64,000 bases of DNA from Moraxellaceae bacterium (GTDB taxonomy: Bacteria > Pseudomonadota > Gammaproteobacteria > Pseudomonadales > Moraxellaceae): NCBI GenBank assembly GCA_024234595.1, contig JACKNZ010000005.1:124001-188000 (forward strand). The letters run 5' to 3'. A model generated the notes under the pieces. That model was not told the origin of the DNA, did not search any database, and saw only the letters and a list, made by a program, of their open reading frames with translations. Of the stretch, positions 17,671 through 27,435 are shown piece after piece (the stretch's first letter is position 1; every line of letters begins with the position of its first letter). The translations under genes and the position numbers were made by a program.

Positions 17671-20334
17671 TTAAACCAAAGGCGCAAAAGGCTTTTCGGC
17701 ATCTATTTCAAAACGCTCAATGGCATCTTGCACCACACTATGACCAATCACGCCATCATCTGCCAAGGCATTAAGCGCGGCAATGACCATAAAATAGCGA
17801 TTAACTTGAAAGTGTTCGCGTAATTTGTGACGACTATCGGAACGGCCAAAACCATCAGTGCCTAAAGTAATATAAGGCAAACCTTGTGGCAAAAAGGCTC
17901 TAATTTGCTCGGCCACAATCCGCATATAATCACTGGCAGCGACTATCGCGCCTTTAACCGCGTGTAATTGCTGAGTAACCCAAGGCACTTTTTGGGTTTC
18001 TAAGGGGTGCAGATGATTCCAATGCTCACAGGCTAATGCCTCTTTGCGTAGCTCGTTAAAACTGGTGACACTCCATACGGCAGCTCGAATACCATAAATA
18101 TTCATTAGCATTTCGGCGGCGGCTTCCACTTCGCGCAGTATCACACCACTGCCCAATAGCTGTACTTGATGACCGTGACCTTCGGGGGCAGCTTTGAGCA
18201 AATACAAACCGCGTCTAATCCCTTCTTCTACACCACTAGGCATCGCTGGGTGCGGATAATTTTCGTTCATGGTGGTTAAATAATAAAACACCGCCTCATG
18301 TTGCTGATACATACGGCGCAAACCATCTTGAATAATCACCGCTAATTCATAAGCATAACATGGGTCATAAGCCACACAGTTAGGAATAGTACTGGCCAAC
18401 AACTGCGAATGGCCGTCTTGATGCTGCAAGCCTTCGCCATTTAAGGTAGTACGGCCACTGGTTGCCCCCAACAAAAAGCCTTTGGCTTGAATATCGCCTG
18501 CTGCCCACGCTAAATCGCCAATGCGTTGAAAACCAAACATCGAATAAAAAATATAAAAGGGAATCATCGGCAAATTGTGCATACAATACGAAGTGCCTAC
18601 GGCAATCCATGCACTCATCGCCCCTGCTTCGTTAATGCCTTCCTCAAGCATTCGGCCTTTTTTGTCCTCTTTGTAATACATCATTTGTGCCGAGTCTTCG
18701 GGCGTGTATAACTGGCCAACATGGGAGTAAATGCCCATTTGCCTAAACAGTCCTTCCATACCAAAGGTACGCGCTTCGTCAGGCACAATCGGCACTACAC
18801 GCTCACCAAGGTGATTATCTTTGATTAAAATATTAAGCAAACGTACAAAAGCCATAGTCGTTGAAATAGCACGTTCTGAGCCTTGTAACACACTGTCAAA
18901 TTGGCTTAATTCTGGAATAGTCATCGCTTGCGGTTGATTGTGTCGCGCTGGCAAATAACCGCCCAATTTTTGCCGCCGCTCGTGCATATATTTAATTTCT
19001 TGCGAGGTCTCGGCAGGACGATAAAACGGCACTTTGACCAATTCTTCGTCAGTAAACGGCATATCAAAACGGTCACGAAAGGCCTTTAAAGACGCTAAAT
19101 CGAGTTTTTTGAGTTGATGGGTTTTATTAACTGCCTCGCCTGCGCCCGTACCATAACCTTTGACGGTTTTGGCTAAAATAACAGTGGGTTGCCCTTTGCG
19201 GGTCATGGCTTGGGCGTAAGCAGCATAGACCTTAAAGGGGTCGTGACCACCGCGATTGAGCTGATAAATTTCTTCATCGCTTAAATGCTCAACCATTGCT
19301 TTGAGTTCGGGGTATTTGCCAAAAAACTGCTCACGGGTATATGCTCCACCACGGGTTCTAAAGGCTTGATACTCCCCGTCAACGGTTTCGTTCATGCGCT
19401 GTTTTAATGCGCCTGTGTGGTCTTTGGCTAATAGTGCGTCCCATTTGCGTCCCCATACCACTTTAATCACATGCCAGCCTGCGCCTCTAAACACCGACTC
19501 TAACTCTTGAATAATTTTACCATTACCACGCACAGGCCCGTCTAAACGCTGCAAGTTACAGTTAATCACAAACACTAAATTATCGAGTTTTTCGCGGCCA
19601 GCCAAGGCGATTGCCCCCAAAGACTCTGGCTCGTCCATTTCGCCATCACCCAAAAATGCCCACACTTTGCGGTTTTGTTCGGGCATCAATTCTCGGTTAA
19701 TCAAATACTTCATCACATGGGCTTGATAAATTGCCATAATTGGCCCTAATCCCATAGAAACGGTGGGAAATTGCCAATAATCGGGCATCAACCACGGGTG
19801 CGGATAACTGGATAAGCCTTGGCCATCAACTTCGCGTCTAAAATTGTCGAGTTGTGATTCGCTAATCCGTCCTTCTAAATACGAACGAGCATAAATACCA
19901 GGGGCAGAATGGCCTTGGTAATAAATTAAATCACCGCCAAAGCTGTCATTTGCACCTCTAAAAAAATGATTAAAACCGACATCATACAAGGTAGCACTAG
20001 AGGCAAAAGTGGCAATATGGCCGCCTAACTCGTCTTCGTTATCATTGGCGCGCATGACCATGGCCAAGGCATTCCAACGAATTAAGGAGCGAATCCGCCG
20101 CTCAATATACGGGTCGCCTGCAAAAGTTGGTTCATCTTGGGGAGCGATGGTATTGATATATGGAGTATTGAGATGTGACAGTTGCACGCCAAAGCGATGG
20201 GCATGATTATTAAGTGCTTGTAAAATAAATAATGCCCGTTCTGCGCCTTCGCGTTCAACAATAGACTCAAAAGCATCTAGCCATTCTTGGGTTTCTAGGG
20301 AGTCAATATCGTTATAAATCTTATGCTGAGTCAT
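17671..20334 (-). CDS. aceE: Pyruvate dehydrogenase E1, homodimeric type
   Basis: Thiamine diphosphate enzyme that decarboxylates pyruvate and acetylates the E2 lipoyl group. The 887 residues match the homodimeric AceE family throughout: the N-terminal DPYIERRIRSLIRWNA, the ThDP/Mg site GDGEMDEPES with a downstream NCNLQRLDGPV, and the pyrimidine-domain VPDEARTFGMEGLFRQ. A strong GGAGGGG site precedes the ATG. It is transcribed with aceF (15-nt gap). A small palindrome upstream at 20364-20376 may be its operator. The window also has a second, heterotetrameric-type E1 at 58.2 kb. Confidence 0.97.
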   Translation of the reverse strand: MTQHKIYNDIDSLETQEWLDAFESIVEREGAERALFILQALNNHAHRFGVQLSHLNTPYINTIAPQDEPTFAGDPYIERRIRSLIRWNALAMVMRANDNEDELGGHIATFASSATLYDVGFNHFFRGANDSFGGDLIYYQGHSAPGIYARSYLEGRISESQLDNFRREVDGQGLSSYPHPWLMPDYWQFPTVSMGLGPIMAIYQAHVMKYLINRELMPEQNRKVWAFLGDGEMDEPESLGAIALAGREKLDNLVFVINCNLQRLDGPVRGNGKIIQELESVFRGAGWHVIKVVWGRKWDALLAKDHTGALKQRMNETVDGEYQAFRTRGGAYTREQFFGKYPELKAMVEHLSDEEIYQLNRGGHDPFKVYAAYAQAMTRKGQPTVILAKTVKGYGTGAGEAVNKTHQLKKLDLASLKAFRDRFDMPFTDEELVKVPFYRPAETSQEIKYMHERRQKLGGYLPARHNQPQAMTIPELSQFDSVLQGSERAISTTMAFVRLLNILIKDNHLGERVVPIVPDEARTFGMEGLFRQMGIYSHVGQLYTPEDSAQMMYYKEDKKGRMLEEGINEAGAMSAWIAVGTSYCMHNLPMIPFYIFYSMFGFQRIGDLAWAAGDIQAKGFLLGATSGRTTLNGEGLQHQDGHSQLLASTIPNCVAYDPCYAYELAVIIQDGLRRMYQQHEAVFYYLTTMNENYPHPAMPSGVEEGIRRGLYLLKAAPEGHGHQVQLLGSGVILREVEAAAEMLMNIYGIRAAVWSVTSFNELRKEALACEHWNHLHPLETQKVPWVTQQLHAVKGAIVAASDYMRIVAEQIRAFLPQGLPYITLGTDGFGRSDSRHKLREHFQVNRYFMVIAALNALADDGVIGHSVVQDAIERFEIDAEKPFAPLV

Positions 20335-20363
20335 ACGCCCCTCCGTGTTTAATGTTATCTAGC

Positions 20364-20376
20364 ACGGTTATACCGT
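20364..20376. promoter_or_regulatory. Possible PdhR/GntR-type operator upstream of aceE
   Basis: The palindrome ACGGT-TAT-ACCGT lies 30-42 nt upstream of the aceE start. Its core GGT-N3-ACC is that of the PdhR (GntR-family) site known upstream of pyruvate dehydrogenase operons, but the flanking bases differ from the E. coli consensus. No regulator gene is adjacent. Confidence 0.35.
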
Positions 20377-20517
20377 TAAAACAGGTGGGGGCGCAATCTT
20401 GAGGTGGCCAATCAGTCTATTTTTTAAGCACCTGTGGTCATTGTTTCTAATTTAGTAGCGGCTGCCTGAATAATTTCGCTTATATTAGCATTTCTCAATA
20501 ATGTTGCTCTGACAAAC

Positions 20518-21336
20518 ATGAATATACCCTTAATGCACCACTCACTCAAAATAATTGCTGGCTTATTGTTTTTAAATGCGTCTTGTGCCTATGCACAATA
20601 TGATTTGTATGTAGGATTAGGTGGGCTGAATTACCGTTTGTTGGAACACGATTTATATAGCAACAAACAACTGGTTAAAGAGTCTGGCATTCTGCCCAGT
20701 ATTAACTATGGTTTAAACTATCAATTTCATCCCAAGTTTTTGTTACATATACAAGCTCAACAGAGTTATGGTGTTGTTGATTATGATGGCCAAACACAAA
20801 CGGGCATTCCACATCAAAGCGATAGCACACATTTAGTCAGTCAAGGAGCGGCTAGCATTGGATATTTGTTTTTAGAGCAGAGTGAACTGTATATTGGTTT
20901 ACATGGCCAACAAGATTTACGCGATGTTGCCAATCGAAATGGCGTATATGGTGCAACGGAGATTTACACCAAACTCTTTAGCAAAATAGGTTTAAAACAA
21001 GTGGTTAAATTTAATACTGCCCACTCAGTTAGTATGTTTGCCGAGAGCTATCAACCTTTTTTTGCAGAGTCTTATGTCGATTCAAGAGTCAGCGACGACG
21101 TTACGCTTAGCCTCAAAAAAGGCTCTGCCAAGGCATGGGGAGTCAAATACCTTTATCAATACTCACCGACCAAGGGACTTTTTTTAGATTATCGTGATTT
21201 TTCGGCGCGTTACCAACAAAGCTCTCAAGCTAGTCAAACATTTTATGGCCAAGCAACAGGCAAATTTTTGTATCAACCGCCCATTCAGTTTAAACAACAC
21301 ACGCTTGCCGCTGGTCTAACATGGTACTTTGATTAG
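20518..21336 (+). CDS. Predicted outer-membrane beta-barrel protein, unknown function
   Basis: A 272-residue protein with a clear Sec signal peptide (hydrophobic core IIAGLLFLNASCAYA, cleavage near residue 26). The mature part is made of alternating polar/hydrophobic strands rich in Tyr, Gln and Ser, such as YDLYVGLGGLNYRLL and INYGLNYQF. It ends in a terminal strand HTLAAGLTWYF with an aromatic residue, as expected of a BAM substrate. I recognise no named family. An eight- to twelve-strand barrel is inferred. It is divergent from aceE (183 nt) and converges with ampE, so it is its own transcription unit. Confidence 0.65.
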   Translation: MNIPLMHHSLKIIAGLLFLNASCAYAQYDLYVGLGGLNYRLLEHDLYSNKQLVKESGILPSINYGLNYQFHPKFLLHIQAQQSYGVVDYDGQTQTGIPHQSDSTHLVSQGAASIGYLFLEQSELYIGLHGQQDLRDVANRNGVYGATEIYTKLFSKIGLKQVVKFNTAHSVSMFAESYQPFFAESYVDSRVSDDVTLSLKKGSAKAWGVKYLYQYSPTKGLFLDYRDFSARYQQSSQASQTFYGQATGKFLYQPPIQFKQHTLAAGLTWYFD

Positions 21337-21341
21337 TATGA

Positions 21342-22151
21342 CTAGATCAGTTGGATGACCAACAAAATCACCCATAACATCACCACACGCAGGCACAAAG
21401 ATTCATAACTCGCTAAGTGACTCAACCATACAATATTATCAACATACTGTGCATTTTCTGGTACATCGGTCACTTCGGCAATATTAGCCGCTGCATCTAC
21501 CATCTGATACGGGTCGATATTTGTGTCTGTCCAATGAGCTAAATAATAACGCCATGTAGGCATAAATTGTCCAACGAGTGCAAAAGACAGCACCACTGCC
21601 TGACTTGGCAACCAATTTAAATACCATAAAGCACGGTGCGCCAAATCACTCAATAACTGGTTTTGTGTCTGTTGCGCACAAATCCGACACGAATAATAGA
21701 TTGATACCAATAACACTCCCCATGCCCCCAACAAAAACACCCAAAACAAGGGAGCAAACAATTCCTTAATGTGTGTTTCAAACAATTGGCGACGGGCAAC
21801 ATCAAACTCTTGTTTGCTAATACGACTATCTTTTGACCATTGCTCACGATATGTCGCCAAAATGGAAGGTAACTGCCTATCAACAAAAACTGGCACTAAA
21901 ATAACGGCCGCCCATAATAATTGCCAACCCGAAGCGTAATTTTGTTTTAGGGCAAATAATATCGCTGCGAAGGCAAGAACAGGCAAAAAAGCCAACAATA
22001 GCAAAGTGGCTGATGCCGAAATTTGGTGTTTTTCGGCTAATTTTAACCATGTATCGCGCCACCAATATTGTGGCATTATCAATAAGTCGCGCCATTGAAC
22101 ACTCAACAACTCACGACTGGCTAAAACCAATAACACCATCATTAATTTCAT
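21342..22151 (-). CDS. ampE: AmpE-like inner-membrane protein
   Basis: Polytopic membrane protein of 269 residues (about four helices, around 48-70, 78-93, 135-155 and 250-269). The family is called a 'regulatory signalling modulator' from early beta-lactamase induction work. It resembles CobD-like proteins, and its biochemical role is uncertain. Identification rests on topology, the motifs VDRQLPSILATYREQW and FWVFLLGAWGVLLVSIYY, and position directly after ampD. The start overlaps the end of ampD by up to 41 nt, implying coupled translation. ATG codons at 22142 and 22139 are alternative starts. Confidence 0.82.
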   Translation of the reverse strand: MKLMMVLLVLASRELLSVQWRDLLIMPQYWWRDTWLKLAEKHQISASATLLLLAFLPVLAFAAILFALKQNYASGWQLLWAAVILVPVFVDRQLPSILATYREQWSKDSRISKQEFDVARRQLFETHIKELFAPLFWVFLLGAWGVLLVSIYYSCRICAQQTQNQLLSDLAHRALWYLNWLPSQAVVLSFALVGQFMPTWRYYLAHWTDTNIDPYQMVDAAANIAEVTDVPENAQYVDNIVWLSHLASYESLCLRVVMLWVILLVIQLI

Positions 22152-22701
22152 GTCTTTTACCTAATAATTGCCACAATCGTAACCAATCAAACGCAGGGCC
22201 GGGATCAGTTTTACGTTGTGGGGCAATATCTGAATGTCCCGTAATATGCTGTTCTATTTGAGGATAATGTTGTTGCAAACAGTTAACAATATCTGCAAGT
22301 TGTTGATATTGAATCTTTTCAAATGGAATATCATCTGCGCCTTCTAACTCAATGCCAATTGAAAAATCATTACAATTTTCTCGCCCTTGATAATGAGAGG
22401 CTCCTGCATGCCAAGCACGATTCAAAAATGACACAAATTGTATCACTTCGCCCGTTCGTCGAATCAATAAATGTGCAGACACTTGTAAATGGGCGATTTG
22501 AGCAAAATAGGGATGTTGATTAGGATTTAACTGATTGCAAAACAATTGCTCAATATATTCGCCCCCAAACTGCTTGGGAGGTAAGCTAATGTTATGCACC
22601 ACAATCAAAGAAATGGGCGTTTGTGGACGGACATTAAAATTGGGAGAAGGACAACGGCGGGCATTATTTAACCAACCGTCATCACTGATTGCGAGTTGCA
22701 T
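22111..22701 (-). CDS. ampD: 1,6-anhydro-N-acetylmuramyl-L-alanine amidase AmpD
   Basis: Cytosolic zinc amidase that removes the stem peptide from anhydro-muropeptides during cell-wall recycling. Its loss derepresses AmpC in many species. The 196 residues carry the zinc ligands: His in VVHNISLPP, and His and Asp in GHSDIAPQRKTDPGPAFDW. The start HNISLPPxxFGG is typical. I chose the ATG at 22701, one base after the DUF1631 stop. An in-frame GTG at 22731 would overlap that gene. No ampR or ampC is in the window, so the link to beta-lactamase is not shown here. Confidence 0.93.
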   Translation of the reverse strand: MQLAISDDGWLNNARRCPSPNFNVRPQTPISLIVVHNISLPPKQFGGEYIEQLFCNQLNPNQHPYFAQIAHLQVSAHLLIRRTGEVIQFVSFLNRAWHAGASHYQGRENCNDFSIGIELEGADDIPFEKIQYQQLADIVNCLQQHYPQIEQHITGHSDIAPQRKTDPGPAFDWLRLWQLLGKRHEINDGVIGFSQS

Positions 22702-22702
22702 A

Positions 22703-25105
22703 TTATGACTGTTGCTTGTGTTGCTCACCAAGTGTCCTTAAGTTTCCAATCACTGACTCTAAGGCTCTGTCTAACACTTGTGCCTCATCAATAATACGCG
22801 CACGACCTTGACTCATGTCAACCGCCAATTTCATAGCAGTCATTTCGGCCACTTTAATACCGCGTCTATTGGCAAAAATCAATTTGTCCACCGAGCGAAT
22901 TCGCGCCACTAATTTATGGCGGTCACGTCTATCGGTTTGAATAAACTCCACCCAGCTCCCCACATTGAGTTGATTCACTTTTTGTAGATGCTCATTATCA
23001 CTCGACAAGGTCTCTGCCATTGCAGGTTGCAGACTATCTGTAGGCAAGACCACGGTAGTTGCTGTTGAGGAAGCCTGACTATTGTTAATTTGCTCGGCAG
23101 AAATGGTACTTGCAGAGGGAGCAGTCTCTTTTGCGGCTTCAGGGTCTAACACGGTTACCGTTGGCATAACATGACCACCCATCAGCTCATTATGCACATC
23201 GGCCAACTCTTTAAGCAAAGACTCTGTTGCCAAAGCATCATAATTAACTGCTGCCAACCCTTTACGCAAACTATTCATCAGTTTAGGCGAGACATTTCGC
23301 AAACGGGCAATCCATTCTGCACCCGACTGAGGAATCACACTCCATACCACGGCATCCACGACTTTTACTGCTTGTTTCCACGGCTCAGATTCTGTGCCTT
23401 CTTTTAAGCAGTTAATGTATAAAACGTGCTTCCAACCTTCTTGCAATAATTTAACCACGACCAAAGGTAATTGCCGACCTGTTAAACGACGGTTAAGGGT
23501 TTGTTGCACCATCGCCCGCGCCATATCGGCACGCGCACGACCTTCTTCGGCCTCACGAGTACGTTTATCAATTGATTCAGTACGTTTTTGTTGTTGCTCA
23601 TAAAAGTCACTAAACTCTTTGAACAACTCGTCAAAAATCTCTAGGTCAGAAATAAACTCATTCAGAATTCTAAAAACGACTTCTTCAATTTTGGCATATA
23701 GGGCATCGCCACCTTGGTCTTTTTGGTTCCAACCAATACCTGCTTTAGCCAACAAATTGAGCAGCTGACGGGCTTTATGCTTTTCGGCATTAAAGAAGGA
23801 TTTATCAATAATAGCCACTTTTAATAATGGAATTTGCAAACGTCCCAACAACGCTTTCATGGCTGTTGGCAAGTCATCATCATCCAAAATAAAATCAAAT
23901 AACATCGACACCAAGTTAATAACATCTTCGTCTGCCTGACGTACTGCTTCAACTTTCTTCTCATCAGATTTTAAGTTGTTACGAATACCAGTTCTGACTT
24001 CGGTGACGCTAGGTGAAGAATCATCTTCGGACAATTTAGTTTTGGGTTGATGCTCTTGTAGTTTAGATAATAAATCTACCAGTTGCTCGGTGGCTAAGGC
24101 TTGTACTTGTGCCGTCGCTGCAATATTTTCGGGGACAATCGGCACAGCGGCAACACTACCACCCACCGCGGCCGCTGGTAAAAGCCCGACACCACCACCA
24201 CCTACATACTCGCCGCCATGATAGGTTGCGCCTGTAATAATTTCGCCATTTGCCGCGGCTGGAATCGGCAATATATTAGCTGAGTCGCCTGTATTGCCAA
24301 TTTTGTGAACATCTTTAAGAAAGGTGACAATATCTTCGGTATCAAGTTTTTTTTCTGGCTCATTACCCTTGGCGGCTTTTTCGGCTTCTTCTTGCTCCTT
24401 GCGTGCCATGACCTCGTCATAGTTACTTTCTTTGCTTTTGCCACTGCTAAAACTGGCTTTTAAGTCAGGCAATACACCCGCTTTAATTAAATACTGATTC
24501 GCTTCTTCCAAAATTGGCCATAACTGGGTCAAAAACTCTTGTTGAAAAACCCGCAAAATCACGACTTTTTGTGAGACTTCTAACACTAAATGTTTAATGG
24601 CATTTTGAAAGTGTTGCGCTAAGGCACCTGTATCCAATGGAAAATTCTTTTCTATCAAATTATAACTGGGTGCAACATGTAAAAACCGCTGACGTAATAA
24701 AGTATATAAATTGGCATAGTCGAGTCGTGTACGGGCAACCATACTGTCAATGGTGACGGTAATTTCCATATCCTCGCTATCAACCAATGACAAGGAGTCA
24801 AAATCAAAACCACTCAAGCCTGAGGTTTTTTTGGCTCCTTCCACGGGTGCTTTGATATTAGGTAATTGTAAAAAACTACTGGTAATGGCACGAGCGATAT
24901 CCATTTCTATTTGAGCACGCTCACGTCGTACTGCAATAATAATATCCATGTAACGCTGTTGTTCGGCATCGCTTAACCCTTGACACCACTGATAAATAAT
25001 TTCTTCTAGTCGGGTCAGCATGGTGTGAATAGCACCATTCAAACGGGGTTCTACGGCAATGCGCAAGCCTTCCAAAACGGCGGGAAGCTTTTGTGGATTA
25101 CTCAT
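22703..25105 (-). CDS. DUF1631 domain-containing protein
   Basis: A large 800-residue soluble protein of the DUF1631 family, with no known function. The C-terminal signature VGSWVEFIQTDRRDRHKLVARI and IFANRRGIKVAEMT is a beta-rich module that looks PilZ-like in layout. A long helical region follows the N-terminus, and a low-complexity acidic/Lys stretch lies at about 225-265. As I recall, P. aeruginosa has the same gene between nadC and ampD, which supports both the call and the lineage. It is divergent from nadC (229 nt apart) and runs directly into ampD. Confidence 0.85.
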   Translation of the reverse strand: MSNPQKLPAVLEGLRIAVEPRLNGAIHTMLTRLEEIIYQWCQGLSDAEQQRYMDIIIAVRRERAQIEMDIARAITSSFLQLPNIKAPVEGAKKTSGLSGFDFDSLSLVDSEDMEITVTIDSMVARTRLDYANLYTLLRQRFLHVAPSYNLIEKNFPLDTGALAQHFQNAIKHLVLEVSQKVVILRVFQQEFLTQLWPILEEANQYLIKAGVLPDLKASFSSGKSKESNYDEVMARKEQEEAEKAAKGNEPEKKLDTEDIVTFLKDVHKIGNTGDSANILPIPAAANGEIITGATYHGGEYVGGGGVGLLPAAAVGGSVAAVPIVPENIAATAQVQALATEQLVDLLSKLQEHQPKTKLSEDDSSPSVTEVRTGIRNNLKSDEKKVEAVRQADEDVINLVSMLFDFILDDDDLPTAMKALLGRLQIPLLKVAIIDKSFFNAEKHKARQLLNLLAKAGIGWNQKDQGGDALYAKIEEVVFRILNEFISDLEIFDELFKEFSDFYEQQQKRTESIDKRTREAEEGRARADMARAMVQQTLNRRLTGRQLPLVVVKLLQEGWKHVLYINCLKEGTESEPWKQAVKVVDAVVWSVIPQSGAEWIARLRNVSPKLMNSLRKGLAAVNYDALATESLLKELADVHNELMGGHVMPTVTVLDPEAAKETAPSASTISAEQINNSQASSTATTVVLPTDSLQPAMAETLSSDNEHLQKVNQLNVGSWVEFIQTDRRDRHKLVARIRSVDKLIFANRRGIKVAEMTAMKLAVDMSQGRARIIDEAQVLDRALESVIGNLRTLGEQHKQQS

Positions 25106-25334
25106 CGGGTTATATCCTGTCTAATATTATTTTCATGCGACCTAAAGCCAAAACCTACTCTTTTTGGGTAAGTATTGCAATTTTTAATGTTATAAACGGC
25201 TCTTTTCTCTTACAAAGCTATTGTTTTTACTTTAACTGTAGCCAACAAATAGTTAAAGAGTTAAAAGCAGTTTTTTTACATAGATTTAATGCCTATACTT
25301 ACACTTTTAGCAAAATCGACAGATAGCTCTTGTT

Positions 25335-26174
25335 ATGATTACACAACATTTATTAAATCAAGCCATTAGCAGCAATATTCAACTCGCGTTAAGCGAAGAT
25401 ATTGGCGATGGCGACATTACCGCACAACTCATTCCAGCAACGACTCAAGGTCAGGCACGAGTGATTACCCGCGAAACGATGGTGTTAGCAGGCATCCCTT
25501 GGGTTGATGCTTTATTTGCACAACTCGACTCCAAGGTCAAACTTGAATGGTTAGCCACAGAGGGGACATTACTTGCCCCTAATAGTCCTTTTTTGCGTTT
25601 ATCTGGCTCAGCTCGAAGCTTGTTAACAGGTGAACGTGCTGCACTCAATTTTATTCAAACCTTATCGGGAACGGCAACAAAAGTCCGTGAACTCGTTGGC
25701 CTTTTGGCAGGAACAAAGACACAATTATTAGATACTCGCAAAACCTTGCCTTGTTTACGCATAGCTCAAAAATATGCGGTAGGCATTGGTGGAGGCCAAA
25801 ATCATCGGCTCGGTTTGTTTGATGCTTTTTTGATTAAAGAAAATCATATTATGGCCGCTGGCAGTATTGCACAAGCAGTACAACAAGCGCGGTTAATTGC
25901 GCCTAATAAACCTGTCGAAGTCGAAGTCGAAAGTTTTGCTGAATTAGAGCAAGCCTTAGCCGCAGGTGCTGATATTATTATGCTCGACAATTTTAGCCAC
26001 GATGATATGCGTCAGGCCGTTACGCATACTGCTGGCCGTGCTAAACTGGAGGCGTCGGGTAATATTGACCGTGATACCTTGAGAGCTGTTGCCGAAACAG
26101 GGGTTGATTTTGTTTCGATGGGTGCAATTACTAAAGACATCAAAGCGATTGATTTATCAATGCGCTTTATTTGA
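25335..26174 (+). CDS. nadC: Nicotinate-nucleotide pyrophosphorylase (quinolinate phosphoribosyltransferase)
   Basis: Converts quinolinate and PRPP to nicotinate mononucleotide in NAD synthesis. The 279 residues show the family motifs EDIGDGDITAQLIP, LLTGERAALNFIQTLSGTAT, the substrate-binding LLDTRKTLPCLR, KYAVGIGGGQNHR, and IMLDNFS with a C-terminal EASGNI. Length is normal. It is transcribed away from DUF1631 and overlaps the opposing sensor kinase gene by 8 nt at the 3' end. No other NAD genes are nearby, as is usual in Pseudomonadales. Confidence 0.96.
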   Translation: MITQHLLNQAISSNIQLALSEDIGDGDITAQLIPATTQGQARVITRETMVLAGIPWVDALFAQLDSKVKLEWLATEGTLLAPNSPFLRLSGSARSLLTGERAALNFIQTLSGTATKVRELVGLLAGTKTQLLDTRKTLPCLRIAQKYAVGIGGGQNHRLGLFDAFLIKENHIMAAGSIAQAVQQARLIAPNKPVEVEVESFAELEQALAAGADIIMLDNFSHDDMRQAVTHTAGRAKLEASGNIDRDTLRAVAETGVDFVSMGAITKDIKAIDLSMRFI

Positions 26175-27414
26175 TGGAGCTGTGTACAGGCAATAGCACG
26201 CTGGCTGTCACACCGCCCCCCACTCGATTAACAAAATGTATTTCGCCACCTAAACGTGCTAAGGTGGCGTTTGCCAATAACAAACCAATGCCCATGCCCT
26301 GCTCACCTTTGGTAGATAAACTTTTTTGCCCGACTAAAGCCATCATTTCGGGAGGTAAACCAATACCTCTATCTGCTATATCAATTTGTATTTTATGTGT
26401 TGATTGCGTTAATGTGATACTGACATGATGCGGCGAGGCATCAGCGGCATTATTTAATAAATTGATTATTGCTTGCTCTAAAGTGGCATCACTTGCGAGA
26501 TAAAACTGGCTATCACTTTGTTCAATATTGTGAATCACCGTAATAGAGGGACGCAATAACAAAAACTTATCTAAGACTTGTGTTATCAATGCCTGCGGTG
26601 TCATTAAAGATAATTGCTGGCTTTGTGCCTGCTCTACTTTTTGAACCATCTCTTTGAGTATCTGTTTGCACCGATTAACTTGTTGACACAATAAATCCAT
26701 ATCTGGACGCAAATCTTGACTCACTTGGTTTTGTAAATCATGTGCTAACACGGCAATAGTTGATAACGGTGTACCTAACTCATGTGCTGTGCCAGCAGCC
26801 ATTGTCCCCAAGGCTAACACTTGTTCTTGGCGAGCTAAACTTTGTTGCTGTTGTTCAAGTTGTGATTGCTTATAGCGTAATTGATGCGCCAAATAGGTTA
26901 TAAACCCTATTAACAAACTACTGCTAATCACAAAGTTAAGCCATAGTGCCAAATGATTGATATTTATAAATGATTGCCAACGTGCTGGCACTGTAGGCAA
27001 TGGCACATAATCGAGCAGCAAACTGCCATACAAAAACAGTGTCAATCCACCCAAAGCAAAGATATAGGCAATTGGCAGCACAAAAGCAGCGATTGCCAAT
27101 GGTAACAAAAACAATGAAACAAAGGGATTAGTGACACCACCTGTAAAATAACAGAGTAAGGCCAAAGCCATGACATCTATACCAAGCTGTACCGCTAAGG
27201 TGTCACTGCTTACAACGCGATGTTGTGACAGTATATAAGCGACATAAACATTACACGCCACTAAAGTACCTATCACCATTGACAAAGGCATGAGTGGTAA
27301 TGTCATTTGCACAATATAATGCACAAAAAAAATGGTGAGGCTTTGCCCAAGTAGTGCAGCGCAACGTAAAACAAACAATAATTTTAGAGATTGATAATGC
27401 GAATCGACTAACAC
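26167..27414 (-). CDS. RegB/PrrB-type redox-sensing histidine kinase
   Basis: Sensor kinase of 415 residues. Six hydrophobic segments fill the first 180 residues and include the quinone-binding motif GGVTNPF at 92-98 (family pattern GGxxNPF). The phosphoacceptor is His211 in AAGTAHELGTPLSTI. The dimerisation region has Cys249 in VNRCKQIL, which aligns with the redox-active cysteine of RegB. The ATPase domain has NLLNNAADA and GMGIGLLLANATL. RegB systems control respiration and, in several bacteria, cbb3 oxidase. The usual regA/prrA regulator is not adjacent. GTG start. Its upstream region carries the MITE at 27436-27562. Confidence 0.88.
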   Translation of the reverse strand: MLVDSHYQSLKLLFVLRCAALLGQSLTIFFVHYIVQMTLPLMPLSMVIGTLVACNVYVAYILSQHRVVSSDTLAVQLGIDVMALALLCYFTGGVTNPFVSLFLLPLAIAAFVLPIAYIFALGGLTLFLYGSLLLDYVPLPTVPARWQSFININHLALWLNFVISSSLLIGFITYLAHQLRYKQSQLEQQQQSLARQEQVLALGTMAAGTAHELGTPLSTIAVLAHDLQNQVSQDLRPDMDLLCQQVNRCKQILKEMVQKVEQAQSQQLSLMTPQALITQVLDKFLLLRPSITVIHNIEQSDSQFYLASDATLEQAIINLLNNAADASPHHVSITLTQSTHKIQIDIADRGIGLPPEMMALVGQKSLSTKGEQGMGIGLLLANATLARLGGEIHFVNRVGGGVTASVLLPVHSSIK

Positions 27415-27435
27415 GGCTAAAACCTAGTTAAACTC

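Noticed and set aside
25106..25334. Possible small gene between DUF1631 and nadC (open frame from 25093)
   Set aside because: The frame overlaps the DUF1631 start, lacks a ribosome site and gives an implausible Phe/Ser-rich product. The gap more likely holds the two divergent promoters.
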